DNA from: Ampelocalamus luodianensis | Lineage: Eukaryota; Streptophyta; Magnoliopsida; Poales; Poaceae | NCBI GenBank assembly: GCA_036346255.1 | Contig: CM070620.1 | Coordinates: forward strand, 58,266,522-58,330,521 | Length of the DNA: 64,000 nucleotides | Direction of reading: 5' to 3' | Shown here: one piece after another, positions 46,262-56,847 of the stretch | Numbering within the stretch: the first letter of the stretch is position 1 | Layout: every line of letters starts with the position of its first letter | Translations under genes and position numbers: made by a program | The notes under the pieces: generated by a model | What the model was told of the DNA's origin: nothing | Seen by the model: only the letters and a program-made list of their open reading frames with translations | The model's database searches: none

Positions 46262-46274
46262 ATCTCCCCCTTGA
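46262..46274 (-). other. Polypurine tract of copia F
   Basis: The element strand reads TCAAGGGGGAGAT directly before the 3' LTR (start TGTGGATATC), the typical copia purine tract. Confidence 0.92.
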
Positions 46275-47620
46275 TGATCACATTGGCAATTCCCCACAAA
46301 TGCAAGCTTTGAGGTTTGAAAAGTAAAAACTCAACGTTTTCGCGCAAAGGCACAACTTGGTCCAAATGCAAGAGAAAGCAATGGAAATGACCAAGCTGGC
46401 TTCAGAATAGCATCGGCAAGTGAGATAAGGAAAAAGAAAACAAGAAAGATTCAATTTTCAAAGAGGAGTCAAAAATCTCACTTAAGGTCCATATGAAAGA
46501 ACAATTGTTCGAAATGACATTTGATCATGGTGAGGATCAAGAATTGCAATTCAAGTTCAGAAAGAGCAATAAGACCAAAAGAATGCAAATAAGAAACTAC
46601 CCCTCACTATGATCCTCAAATTTCAGAAAATTTCAAATTCTCCAATTTTCTCCCTCTTTTAATACTTTTCCTTTACACATCTTGAAATATCTTCTCCCCT
46701 TTGACAATGGAGTCATCAAGGAATCACGCCTTCCTCTCATCCGGAGATAACAAATGCGAACGAGGAAAAACATAAGAAGGAGCATGCATGAAATGTAATG
46801 AAGTGGCTTCATATTTTTGTATTTTTCAATTTTGGATTACAAGAAGCTTTGGAGATTACCCAAAAGAACAAGCTAGCATCTCAAATTTTGCGTAAACACC
46901 ATATCAGCCTGAATGCGCTAGCAAGATCATGATAAGACATATATAACAAAGCTAAAGTAGGAAGGCTCAAAGTAAAGCAATAAATTTTAGCATTTTAAGC
47001 AACGCTTCAAATCTAGCAAGTCCATTAACAGAGATCCTAAAATGAAACTGGCCATGTCAAAATGTCAATGTGAGACCAAGAAGCTAACCAAGACCACATT
47101 ATGAGACAAACAAGTCCTAAATTGAATCATTTTGCTCAAATTGTCTCAAACGTCCATTTTTTAACAGATTTTCATTTGCAAAGGAATATTGAAGTTGATG
47201 AAAGGTATATCTTAGTGAAGAAGATCCTGGACTAGGAGCCATCCACAAACTCTTCCTAAGCTTCTACCCATTTGATAATTCATTTTCTTATCCACGTGCT
47301 AGATCTCAAGCCTTGCCGCGACCATCTTAAGCACAAAAAGCTTAAAAGAATGGTCTAGATCATCCAAAACTCCCCCTGAGTTCATGCCTAGTGCAATGGC
47401 AAGCTTCATCAATTTTAAAAGACAAGCAAAAAACTTATATAACAATGCATCTTTTTGGTTTTTCATATTAATGCCTAAAAAGATCAAAAAGATCAAAAGA
47501 AGATCAAGAAAAGATCAAATGAACAAGGTAAGATCAGAAAAGATCAAACTCCCCCTCAAACCAAACCGTAGGGATAAATTACCCCTAACTCACTTCTCAA
47601 GGTGGCAAACCTAGTTGGAT
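46275..47620 (-). other. Copia F non-coding spacer between RNase H and polypurine tract
   Basis: 1.35 kb of AT-rich sequence without a supported gene. It contains two additional purine tracts on the element strand, CAGGGGGAGTT at about 47378-47368 and GAGGGGGAGTT at about 47557-47547, and an AGATCAAAAGA-type repeat at 47475-47550. No envelope-like frame is evident. Confidence 0.75.
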
Positions 47621-47860
47621 CTAAAGGCTTGGTGAGGATATCACCAATCGAGCCTCTGACTCACTGAAATGGAGCACAATATCACCCTTCTCGACATGAT
47701 CTCTAAGAAAGTGATAGCGAATGTCTATGTGCTTGGTCCTAGAGTGTTGCATGTGGTTTTTAGCAATGTTAATCGCAGAAGTGTTATCGCAGAAAAGAGG
47801 AACACTATCAAATGCCAACCCAAAATCCTTAAGAGTGGACACCATCCACAAAATCGACTA
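47621..47860 (-). pseudogene. Copia F RNase H
   Basis: Frame 47851-47621 reads LKDFGLAFDSVPLFCDNTSAINIAKN, HSRTKHIDIRYHFLRDHVEKGDI, the typical copia RNase H end with Asp in FCDNTSA. The upstream part of the domain (about 48180-47860) is in other frames. It terminates the polyprotein. The usual motif after SEARL is out of frame. Confidence 0.9.
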
Positions 47861-49430
47861 CAAAGAACTAGCAAAGCAGCCTACATATTCAGCCAAGAAG
47901 TGGATTGCGCAATGTAAGATTGCTTCCTAGAAGACCAAGAGACAAGAGAAGTGCCTAGAAGTGACAAGTGCCCGAGGTACTCTTCCTATCTAGCCGACAC
48001 GACCGCAAAATCGAATCGAAAACCCCGAATGGACAAGGACGAAGAGCAGAATACCAAATGCCATACGGGAGGGTAGAGTGTAAATACCAAGATGCGCTTA
48101 ACGGCTTGGCGATGGGAAGTACTGAGACGCTGAAACTCGCATGCAGGCAAACAAGCGAAGTGGATGTCCGGTCTTGAGGCCGTCAAGTACGGAAGGGACC
48201 AATCATGCTGCGGTACTCGCGTTGATCCATGGCTTCTCCTTCCTCATCTGGATCCAAAACAATCGATGGTCGCCATGGGAGTGGCGATCGGCTTGCGCCA
48301 CTCATCTCAAGCGCTTGAGCAGATCCTGGTGTACTTCGTCGATGGATGAAGATCCCTTCCTTGCATTGCTTGATTTGAAGCCCCATAAAGTAGTTGAGTT
48401 CTCCCATCATGCTCATCTCAAATTCCCTGGACATGGTCTCAGAAAAGCTAGAAACAAGAGCATGAGAAGAACAGGAAGTCATTGCCACGCCTAAGGATGA
48501 ACAGGGTCTTGTCTACCTTACCCATCTTAAAATCATTCTTAAGCAGGAAGGTCTTAAGTCTATCATACTGTGCTCTAGGGGCTTGCTTAAGACCATACAA
48601 GGCTTTGGATAGCTTGAAAACATGATGTTGATGCTTGGGATTCTCAAAGCACAGGGGTTGTCTAACATACACTTCCTCCTCTATAAAACCATTCAAAAGG
48701 CACTCTTAACATCCATCCGATATAGTCTAAAGCCCTTAGAAGCAAAGAAATGCAAGGAGAATGCGAATGGCTTCCAATCTAGCAACAGGAGCAAATGTCT
48801 CATCAAAGTCTAACCCTCAACTTGGCTAAAACCCCGAGCTACCAATCTAGCCTTGTTTCTAACCACGTAACCATCCTCATTTTGTTTATTTTTGAACACC
48901 CAACGGTTCCTATCACATTATGACCACTAAGAGGTTCTACTAGATTCCGACCTTATTCCTCTCAAAATTCTCTAACTCCTCATGCATGGCATTGACCCGG
49001 CTAGAATCGATAACGCATGTGATATATCGCGGGGTTCAAAGAAGCAACAAATGCAGAATGAGAGTAGAGACTTGATCGTGATACCGGAGCGAGTGACTCG
49101 CTCATTAAGATTACCAATCATCCGATCCGAGGATGATGCCTCTGAATATGAAGTGGAGCGCCGGGAGACAATATCTCCTCAACCTCCGCAGTGCTGCGAT
49201 GATGAAGATGCAAAGCAGAGCCTCAATTGGAGGTGAAGCGGCACGTAGCGTGTCTCGGAACTTGGACAGAGCCTCAAGCAGCAGCAGTGGAGGACAAATA
49301 TCAACCGTCATCATCTTCCTCCACAAAAATGCTTTCACACTGTATCACCGAAATGTCGGATCTAGCTCTGGGCTAGTCTCATCAAAAGTGACATTGCATG
49401 TCTCTGGACAATGTTAGTTTCAACATTAAA
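47861..49430 (-). pseudogene. Copia F reverse transcriptase
   Basis: Recognisable pieces: MDVKSAFLNG-type start and FIEEEVYVRQPLCFENPKH with FKLSKALYGLKQAPRA (frame 48696-48448), then FSETMSREFEMSMMGELNYF and FMGLQIKQCKEGIFIH (48488-48300), then TASRPDIHFA (48183-48155). The catalytic YVDD region near 48480-48500 is missing or scrambled between two frames. 49430-48960 is the linker between integrase and polymerase, with few clear motifs. Broken by many indels. Confidence 0.87.
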
Positions 49431-50290
49431 ACCCGAAACCTCGAATGTGCAGATAACCCTAAATAAATCATCAAAAGTCCTTGATTCAAATTTATCTAGG
49501 TTTCTGCCTTGAGAATGAAACACTTAGCTCCAAAAATCGAAAATGAGAGACAGAGGGTTTTCTACCAAAACGAAGCTCATATGAAGTCTTGCCCAAAGAC
49601 GGTCTCAAGTAGACACGATTTGCAATATGGCAAGTCAGAGCAATAGCTTCGCCCAAAACCTCCGGTGTGCTATACTCATCTAGCATTGTCCTAGCCATCT
49701 CGACTAAGGTTCTGTTCTTCCTTTCCACAACGCCATTCTGTTGAGGAACGTGTGGAGAAGAGAACGATGCTCAATTCGCGCCAAAGACAAAACGAGGCAA
49801 ACGAGGCATTCTTGAACTCCGTGCCATTGTCATCGCGGATCGCTCTCAAGGCACCAGAAAATTCAGAAGCCAAACGAAGAACAAGATCACGATAAAAACC
49901 AAAAGCTTCATCCTTTGAAGCAAGAAAGAACACCCAAGTGTATCTCGAAAAATCATCAACTATGACAAGAATGTACCACTTGCCACCAATTGACCGAACC
50001 TAGCAGACCAACAAAGATCCATATGAAGCAACTGTCCCGGTCCGCTACCATGACCAAAGTCATCGAAGGGTGTGAGGCGGCAACTTGCTTGCCATGCCTA
50101 CTGAGCGCACATACAAGATCCTTGACGGCCTTGAGTTTGGACAAACCTCTCATGAGATCAAGGTTGCTAACTCGCGCCGATGATCAAAACCAATGTGCCC
50201 CAAACGTCGGTGCCAAAGCCGAACTCGTAAGAAGGTGTAAACAAACATTTAAGAGAACCACCAAAGATTCGTAAAAATCACCCAAAGATC
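49431..50290 (-). pseudogene. Copia F integrase core
   Basis: Pieces in order on the element strand: SNLDLMRGLSKLKAVKDLVC (zinc domain end, 50160-50100), HMDL in an adjacent frame (about 50030-50015) with the first Asp, FFLASKDEAFGFYRDLV, IRDDNGTEFKNASF (about 49830-49790) with the second Asp, and after a shift VERKNRTLVEMARTMLDEYS (49730-49670) with the catalytic Glu, then FGRKPSVSHFR. All three catalytic residues are encoded, but in three frames. It precedes reverse transcriptase, which is diagnostic of copia. Confidence 0.9.
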
Positions 50291-50790
50291 CTAGCAACCC
50301 TATAAATCCCAAAAACGAGCTCACCAAAGAATCAAGCACCCGACAAGCATTTTTCTTAAATATTGTCTCATAACCATCATCAAGAAGTCGTGGAGACAGA
50401 GTAAGTTAAACCTAAGCTTGTCCACAAGGGCGACGCCCTTTAGGATGAAATTGTCGCTCACCCCGATTGTTCCTTCCTTCAATCCGCCCTTGAGTATTGT
50501 CTCCAAAGGTGATGAGGACATCACCTATTGACCGCGTGAAGGAGGTGAACCATTTTAGTCTCCGGTCATGTGGCGTGAAGCAATGAGTCCACGAACCACG
50601 TGTCCTTCCTTCCGCGGTGATCCCAAAATCAAGGCACAAAGAACGATGTGTCTCAATATCAAGTTAGTTAAACATGACTTGAAACCCAAGATCGAGACAC
50701 ACGCCTCATGAGTAGTATGCAAAGCGTATGCTATCCTTGATTCTATTTGAAATTTCATTGTAGAGCAATGGTTACTCTAACATGAGAGTT
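50291..50790 (-). pseudogene. Copia F protease and pre-integrase segment
   Basis: WFVDS near 50595-50580 followed by a garbled ..HATGP region corresponds to the WVVDSG..HMTGD protease active site; the Gly codon region is damaged. Then GVSDNFILKGVALVDKLRFNLL (50460-50395) is the usual pre-integrase segment. The frames shift between the two. Confidence 0.75.
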
Positions 50791-52866
50791 ATCTCAGATA
50801 GGAGCATGAGCATCATTAGCATGTGAAATAAATCCTAGACCAGGTTTCTTCCTTTCTAAATTACCATGTCTCACAAAAGCTCTAGGTTGATTAGATGACA
50901 TTCTAGCAAGATTTTTCTTAGTATTTTTCAACCTACGCCAACAGAACTCAACCAAATGCCCATCCTTCTTGCAACAGTGCAATGGTACTTGGTACCACCG
51001 GGAGAAGCACCTTTGGTGAACAGATAGTTGGGCAAAACTCAAGATTTGAAAGTGATCTTTGCAGTTGGGTATCAAATTCAACTAAGCCATTTCTCAAAAT
51101 TTGAATGTCATTAGATTTATCCGGGCAAAGTTGTATCCTAACCCTTGCTTCTTATAAGGAGTTTTTGACTTGTCAAGAATCATGTTTAATCGTTTCTTAC
51201 CTTTAGAAAATCTTTCTAATGTGTCATTAAGGTAAGCAATTTCTTTTCTAAGGTTAACACATGAATCACACGCTTTAGCATCAAACCTCTTCTTATAAAG
51301 AGCAACTTCAAGCTTAAGAGCTTCACATGAAGCACAAGTAGCGAATTAATACCGCCCTAAGCTTGGCATATTTAGCTCTAGTCGCTTCTACAACATCATG
51401 TAATTCACGCTCACGTCTAAGCGCATATAGCAAGAGCTAGATTCAACCACATCGTAAACAACAAACATGCTAGACTTTAAGCATTTTTCGCAAGGAGCAG
51501 ATTTAACTTCAATTAGCTCAGTTCTAGCATTTTCAAGTTGTTGCAAAGCAATATCATGAGCAGATTGCGCTTAGCAAATTGAATGTAAAGCATAGCAGAT
51601 GAACATTCATCGATTCAAGACTCTTAGCATTCACAAGTTCTAATGTGAGTTTCTTTACTTGTGACTCTAACTCCTCATTCTTAGTCATGATGAACTTTAA
51701 AGCTTTATCCCGACCTAGCATTTGCTCATAGACGCTTTCACATCTAGCAAAGAGAACATCATAAGAAGGAGATACCTCATTGTTGTCATTGATGTCGTCT
51801 GAGTCACCATGAAGCACATGCTTGGTGAAGTCCTTGGCCTTCCCTTCTTGTCTTGAGGAGCTCCTCCTCCTTGTCCTCCTCGCTCCCGAGTCCACATCAC
51901 TCAAGGATCGATCTCCAAGAGCGGCAAGAACCCGGTGAGCAGACCTTCCGAGGTTGGCATCATCAAACCGGACTTGCGCCCGAGGCTTCTTCCAAGCGGC
52001 TTTTCATCCTTGTGGTTGCTCTTACCTTTCAGCTTGGGGTAATTTGTTCAATGTGATTAAGCTCTCCACACTCATAACAAGTCACAGGCCGCTCTCTTTT
52101 GTTTCTCATATTGTTGTAGGCCGTGTGAACTTCTTAATCAAAAGCGCCATCTCAGCTCGGGAATACTCTCAAGATCCTCTTCTTGAATTGCGGATAAAGA
52201 AGCAAGTGAAAACTGTAAGAGGACTCAAACGACCCATCGAGGCTCTCTTGAGAGGGTGCGCTACCAAAGCCATGTTACCCTTCTTAGAATGGTCACTTCT
52301 CATGATCTCATGAGTCTTGAGCTTGCTATAGAGCAGCTCCAAAGTCGATCGTAAAAGTTGACATTTTCCGAATGGCGGTAGCCTTTATCTCCCACTCCTC
52401 GGTGTTGATTGCAGCAGAGATAGATGGTATTTTCGATCGAGTAAATTCAATACCAACAGACTTCATCCGATTTACATCGTGTTGAAGCGATGAAAATGTC
52501 ATCGATGCTCTCACCAGACGATCTCGAATTTGTTATATTCTCTTATAAACCTCTTGACGCACTTGTTTGATTTGGGAAGAACCTCATGATAGGTTTCGAG
52601 AGTCTTCCAAATCTCATGTGCGTCTCGAGATTGCAAATCCTATCATATTCCTGTCTACCAAGCCCACCATACAGAAAATTCTTTGCCTTACGGCCATTAG
52701 CCAAAAGGGCTTTGTAAGCCAGAGCAACCTTAGGCAAGATTAGCGGACTCGAACATGCCTCCCAAATACCTCGTGGTTCGCTCTCAAGAAAGACACGCAT
52801 GCGGTTCTTCCAAAAGGCATAGTCGTGCCCATCGAAGATATGCGGTTTGGAAGAGTACTTATCCAT
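50791..52866 (-). pseudogene. Copia F gag with two zinc knuckles and coiled coil
   Basis: The start at 52866 opens MDKYSSKPHIFDGHDYAFWK, the copia Gag N-terminus (Y-x-x-W type), for 107 codons. Later pieces: VTCYECGELNHIEQI near 52075-52035, a CCHC knuckle whose fourth Cys position reads Ile; then YDVLFARCESVYEQMLGRDKA followed by KNEELESQVKKLTLEL, a predicted coiled coil (51760-51640); and a second knuckle-like CKKDGHLVEFCWRR near 50965-50930. Long gag with C-terminal coiled coil and extra zinc finger fits Sireviruses. Frameshifted repeatedly. Confidence 0.85.
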
Positions 52867-52907
52867 CGCCAGTTCGGTGACCGGTTAAGATCAAGAATGA
52901 ACTAACC

Positions 52908-52919
52908 GGCTCGATACCA
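52908..52919 (-). other. Primer-binding site of copia F
   Basis: The element strand reads TGGTATCGAGCC two bases from the 5' LTR. The canonical form has CAGAGCC. Confidence 0.87.
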
Positions 52920-53767
52920 CTTGTTGGACCGAAAAGGCGACTAGAGGGGGTGAATAGGAGCACGATCTCTTTTCTCCCGAATTCAATTCAATACGAATTT
53001 CACCCAATAGCTATGAAAGCTATGAAGATCAATCAATCATGCACGGAAGACTTGTATTGAACCAACTCAAAACCCCAAAGTAAAATCAACACAAAACCAA
53101 AACACAGAGGCTCGGGCGGTCCGACCTCTCACGGGCGGTCGATCGATCCAGCGGTCGACCGCTACCTCGGCGGTCGACCGATTTCACGGAGGTCGACCTC
53201 CGTTCGATGAACAGAGAAAACAGCCCGACAAACCAAACGCAAATTGATCAAACTTTTGATTCGTGCGCCCAAACTTCGTGAAATTTGACACACACCTACC
53301 TAAGTATGTCAGAACCTATTCCAAGCAACGATCGTGATAATTCTTGCCAAGATTCTGACCTTCTACGGTTTGAGCGGTTAGGTCAAAACCGAGTCAAAAC
53401 GAAAATATGATCTTGAGACTTGCTCGTGAGTGATTGATGATCTTGATGATCCTAGATGTATTCTCACACGTCACAGCAAGCTAAATCACGCCAAGAAACT
53501 AAGCAATAACTCGCGGATCAAACAAAGACTCAATTCATCAAAAGAGAGAAAGAAAGCACATGAACTCACTTTTGAAGAAACTTTCTTTGGATTGATTTGA
53601 TCCGTTTCTGACCACTCCATCAATGGATGACAAAGACTCAATACATGAGCACGAAATCCAATCCAACTCTCTAGAACCCTAACCTCCTCTCCTCCTCTCC
53701 CTAAGCAAATTAGGTTTCTAAACAATGAAACGTCGAAAGGTCGGGGAAGGTGCAGCCACCTCCTCCT

Positions 53768-53776
53768 CTATTTATA
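53768..53776 (-). promoter_or_regulatory. TATA box of F 5' LTR
   Basis: TATAAATAG on the element strand. The palindrome clusters 54321-54405 and 54570-54705 lie upstream of it in the transcription sense, as described for Sirevirus promoters. Confidence 0.72.
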
Positions 53777-54320
53777 GTGGAGGCTTAGGGTTTCTAATAG
53801 AGTCTCCTAATGGGCCCCGTTAAGGCCCAAAACAAACGGGTGACGACGCACGCATTTTAAAGCGTCGTGTTCATATTGTGCGGCACTCGCTGTTCGCCAC
53901 GTGTAGATTGATCCAACGGCCTCATCATGTCGGCAAGTCTCTCCCATCCGGCTCCCACCGAAACCACCATGGCACTTGCACCGACCCCGCGCCGCTTGAT
54001 TCAACCGGGCCGCACCGAACCGCCTGCTCGGTCACCTTTGTCCATCTTGCACCATACTTGAGTCCAATGACTTCACCGCATCGCCGATCGCTTTGAACCT
54101 CGCTCTCCAAGCCTAGTCCCGATCATCCTCGCCGTTGACCGTCGTTGACCACCAAGCAACCTGCACAACAATAGAAAGGAAAATCGAAATCGGGAACAAG
54201 TTCTTCACAACTTGACCCACGTTAGTCAAAACATGCATCATGCAACACATATGACATGAAACCCATGAACTTGACCTAATTAGCAACCATCGCCACCACA
54301 CGGGCTGACGACATAAGTGA

Positions 54321-54405
54321 AAACCGGTCAGACCGCCAGCCTTGGCTGGTCTGACCGCCACCGCCGGTCTGACCGCCAACAGAAGGCCGGTCAGACCGCC
54401 ACAAA
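54321..54405. repeat. Cluster of GGCGGTCTGACC-type palindromic units (F 5' LTR, upstream of TATA)
   Basis: Four units, including CCGGTCAGACCGCC and GCTGGTCTGACCGCC. The partner cluster 45770-45860 has GATCG-like replacements. Confidence 0.85.
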
Positions 54406-54815
54406 AGGACTTAGCCGAAATTTCAACGCTGAAATCTGCAACCTCTCTGGAAATTTAAAACGAATAGAACTTTTGATCGAAGCTCCAAAAATATGGGACC
54501 AAGTGCAGAGAATCTCCTCACTTGCCTACACTCTCTTTTTGGCCCACCTCAAACTCCAAAGTCACTCAACTTGCCGGTCCGACCGCTCAATGACGCCGGC
54601 CGATCGCTACCAAATCGGTCGATCGCCGACCGGCGGTCGGATCGCCATCACGAACACGAGGCATGGGCGGTCTGACCGCCACCAGGGCTGGTCTGACCGC
54701 CGAGACTCGACGTAAACCGAACTTTGCCGAAAACTCGTGATTCCGCAAACCTTCAACATCATTGCCAATTGACACATCATCCTAAGATCATGAGCATATC
54801 CCCATGATATCCACA

Positions 54816-54820
54816 GTATC
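54816..54820. repeat. Target-site duplication of copia F, right copy (GTATC)
   Basis: Follows GATATCCACA; matches 44460-44464. Confidence 0.92.
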
Positions 54821-54993
54821 GCGATGTTTGGACTCTATGTTTAGAATGGAGTTGATGCATAATTTTGTGAAGAGGTGTGCATACTGCAGTTCTGGGAAGT
54901 ATGCATGTCTCGAGGCTTACTTTATTTGATTTGTGATGCTAGGACCAGGTGGTTGGTTAAGCATTACAAGCCAAATAAACTGGGGTCCTCACA
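54821..54993 (+). repeat. Element E 5' LTR, terminal part
   Basis: Resumes E's LTR after copia F, colinear with the end of C's LTR (inverted): GGTTAAGCATTACAAGCC then GGGGTCCTCACA at the end. The primer site follows four bases later. Confidence 0.9.
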
Positions 54994-54997
54994 AAGT

Positions 54998-55010
54998 TGG
55001 TATCAGAGCC
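54998..55010 (+). other. Primer-binding site of element E (initiator-Met-tRNA)
   Basis: TGGTATCAGAGCC, the full canonical site, four bases after the LTR. Confidence 0.95.
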
Positions 55011-55262
55011 ATCCTGACCGTAGTAACCCAAGCATGATCGTCCTTAGGATATTTTGCAAAATCTTATTTTCAAAATAACAAATGGATTATGAAAGCTTAA
55101 GTAGATTCTCATATTTTACTGTTCATCTATCTTAGCTTTCTACTCTCATCTTGCTCTAATTTGAGTTTTAAAAATTTGATTCCTCTCTTTCCTTTCAAAA
55201 GGTAGTTATTTATCGGTAAAATTGGTTTGGGAGAACCCTGAGAGTTGTAACCTAAAAGTGTT
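55011..55262 (+). other. Element E leader
   Basis: Short untranslated region partly alignable with C's leader (34680-34820 inverted). About 55215-55262 joins directly into mid-gag, so the gag start and its Pro-rich N-terminus seem to have been deleted. Confidence 0.65.
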
Positions 55263-56110
55263 GGTCGCCGACTTTCTCCCGGTCTGAGGACCCACTTGAC
55301 GTAGATGATTGGCTGCGTCTAGTTGAGCGAAAACTCAACATCGCTCAGTGCCAGGAGCGGGAGAAGGCACTGTTTGCATCCCACCAGCTTGAGGGTGCAG
55401 CACTCTCGTGGTGGGAGAACTTCCTCGCCATGCAGCCTGCTGGCCATGTGGTCACATGGGAGGAGTTTCGCACTGCTTTCCGTCGGGCTTATGTCCCCGC
55501 CGGTCTTCTGAAGCTGAAGAAGAAGGAGTTCCTTGCGCTCAAACAGGGGCGCAAATCTGTGACTAAGTACCTCCATGAGTTCAATCATTTGGCGAGGTAC
55601 GCTCCTGCTGAGGTGGCCACTGATGAGGCCAAGCAGGAGAAGTTTATGGAGGGCTTGTCTGAGGAGCTGCAGGACAAGCTCTCCATTGTGGATTTTACTG
55701 ATTTCCAGACCTTGGTGGACAAGGCTATTGTCGCCGAGCACAAGGCGAAGGCGCTGGGTGAGTCCTGCAAGCGCAAGTGGGAGGCCCAGCGATCTGCGCA
55801 GGCCAGCCTCTCCCGTCCCCGTGTTGGACCTGCACGAGGGGCCCGTTCTTTGGCTTCCCCACCGCCGAGGCCGTCGGCGCTAGTTCACCGTCCCCCGCAG
55901 GCCATGATTCAGTCACGTGCACCTGCGGCCCAGCAGCAGGGTGGCCCTCGTAACCCAGCTGCCGAGGTCACTTGCTTCCACTACCACAACAAGGGCCACT
56001 ATGCCAATGCTTGCCCTTAGAAGATTGGAGCGGCCCCTCGTCCTAATGGAGGACGCGGGCAGGGGAGTGGTCACCCACCTGACCAGAAGATCATTCAGAA
56101 GACCCAGGGT
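55263..56110 (+). pseudogene. Element E gag, N-terminally deleted, with in-frame TAG
   Basis: One frame from about 55274 reads FSRSEDPLDVDDWLRLVE, REKALFASHQLEGAALSWW, VVTWEEFRTAFRRAYVPAG, KQGRKSVTKYLHEFNHLARY, FMEGLSEELQDKLSIVDF and a basic region KRKWEAQRSAQ. The knuckle reads CFHYHNKGHYANAC: the second Cys ligand is Tyr. A TAG at 56018-56020 follows at once, but the same frame continues open into protease, so one substitution separates gag from pro. The gag N-terminus seen in B and C (MTRTT ... ELPPPP) is missing. Best-preserved capsid in the window. Confidence 0.92.
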
Positions 56111-56847
56111 GTGGGGAGTGGCCGAGTTAACAATATCTCGGCTGAGGAGGCTCAGGAGGCGCCTGACGTTGTGCTGGGTACACTTCTTGTTAACACTTGT
56201 CCTACTGCAGTATTATTTGATTCAGGAGCATCACATTCTTTTATTTCAAGATCATTTGCTGCTGCTAGTAGTCTCCACTGTGTTCCTTTGAGGGTTCCTC
56301 TGCTTATTCGCTCTCCGAGTTCGGAAATGAGAGTTGGTTTAGAATGCCGGGATGTTCCTATTGATGTTGAGGGTGTAAGATTCTTGGCAAATCTTATCCT
56401 GCTCAACTCAGCAAGCCTGGATGTAATTCTTGGCATGGATTGGTTGTCCCAACACTTGGGACAGATTGATTGTGCCAGGAAGGTTGTCTATCTCACCAGC
56501 CCCTCAGGCAAACTAGTTGGGTTTTCACCGCAGCTGCAAGGGCAACACCTTTGTGCACTTGAAGCGAAGCCAGCCTTGGAGATTCAGGATGTTCCCACAG
56601 TTCGTGACTTCGTGGATGTTTTCCCCAAAGATTTGCCTGGGATGCATCCAGTTCGAGATCTTGAGTTTGTCATTGTGTTGCTGCCCGGTACTGCTCCAAT
56701 TTCGAAGGCGCCGTATCGGATGCCTCCCAATGAGTTGGAGGAGTTGAAGAAGCAACTAGGTGAGCTTCAAGCGAAGGGTTTTATCCGTCCTAGCTCATCT
56801 CCTTGGGGTTGTCCAGTGATCTTTGTGAAAAAGAAGGACAAGACTTT
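56111..56847 (+). pseudogene. Element E protease and start of reverse transcriptase, cut by element G
   Basis: Continuous with gag's frame: SGRVNNISAEEAQEAPDVVL, the intact active site LFDSGASHSFISRSF (about 56214-56258) and LDVILGMDWLSQHLGQIDC. The polymerase N-terminus follows with VRDFVDVFPKDLPGMH, LLPGTAPISKAPYRMPPNE, KQLGELQAKGFIRPSSSPWG and VIFVKKKDKT. The frame leaves E at 56848, where G's LTR supplies the next codons (VTSHYWTC...). The protease triad D-S-G is complete, unlike in A, B and C, so this is the window's reference protease. Confidence 0.93.

Larger units (their letters stand above)
44465..54815 (-). mobile_element. Element F: Ty1/copia retrotransposon, Sirevirus-like, 10.4 kb
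   Basis: LTRs 44465-46261 (3') and 52922-54815 (5') flank a - strand internal region, all bounded by GTATC inside element E's LTR. Order gag, protease, integrase, reverse transcriptase, RNase H is the copia order. The extended coiled-coil gag, the clustered GGCGGTCWGACCGCC palindromes in the LTRs and the several purine tracts in the 3' spacer are known traits of the Sirevirus genus; that assignment is inferred. All coding domains are frameshifted. Confidence 0.92.
52922..54815 (-). repeat. Copia F 5' LTR (1894 bp)
   Basis: Direct repeat of 44465-46261. Compared with that copy it has about 97 extra bases near 53565-53690. TATA box at 53776-53768. Palindromic units are intact at 54321-54405 and around 54660-54705, degraded at 53111-53205. 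Confidence 0.93.
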
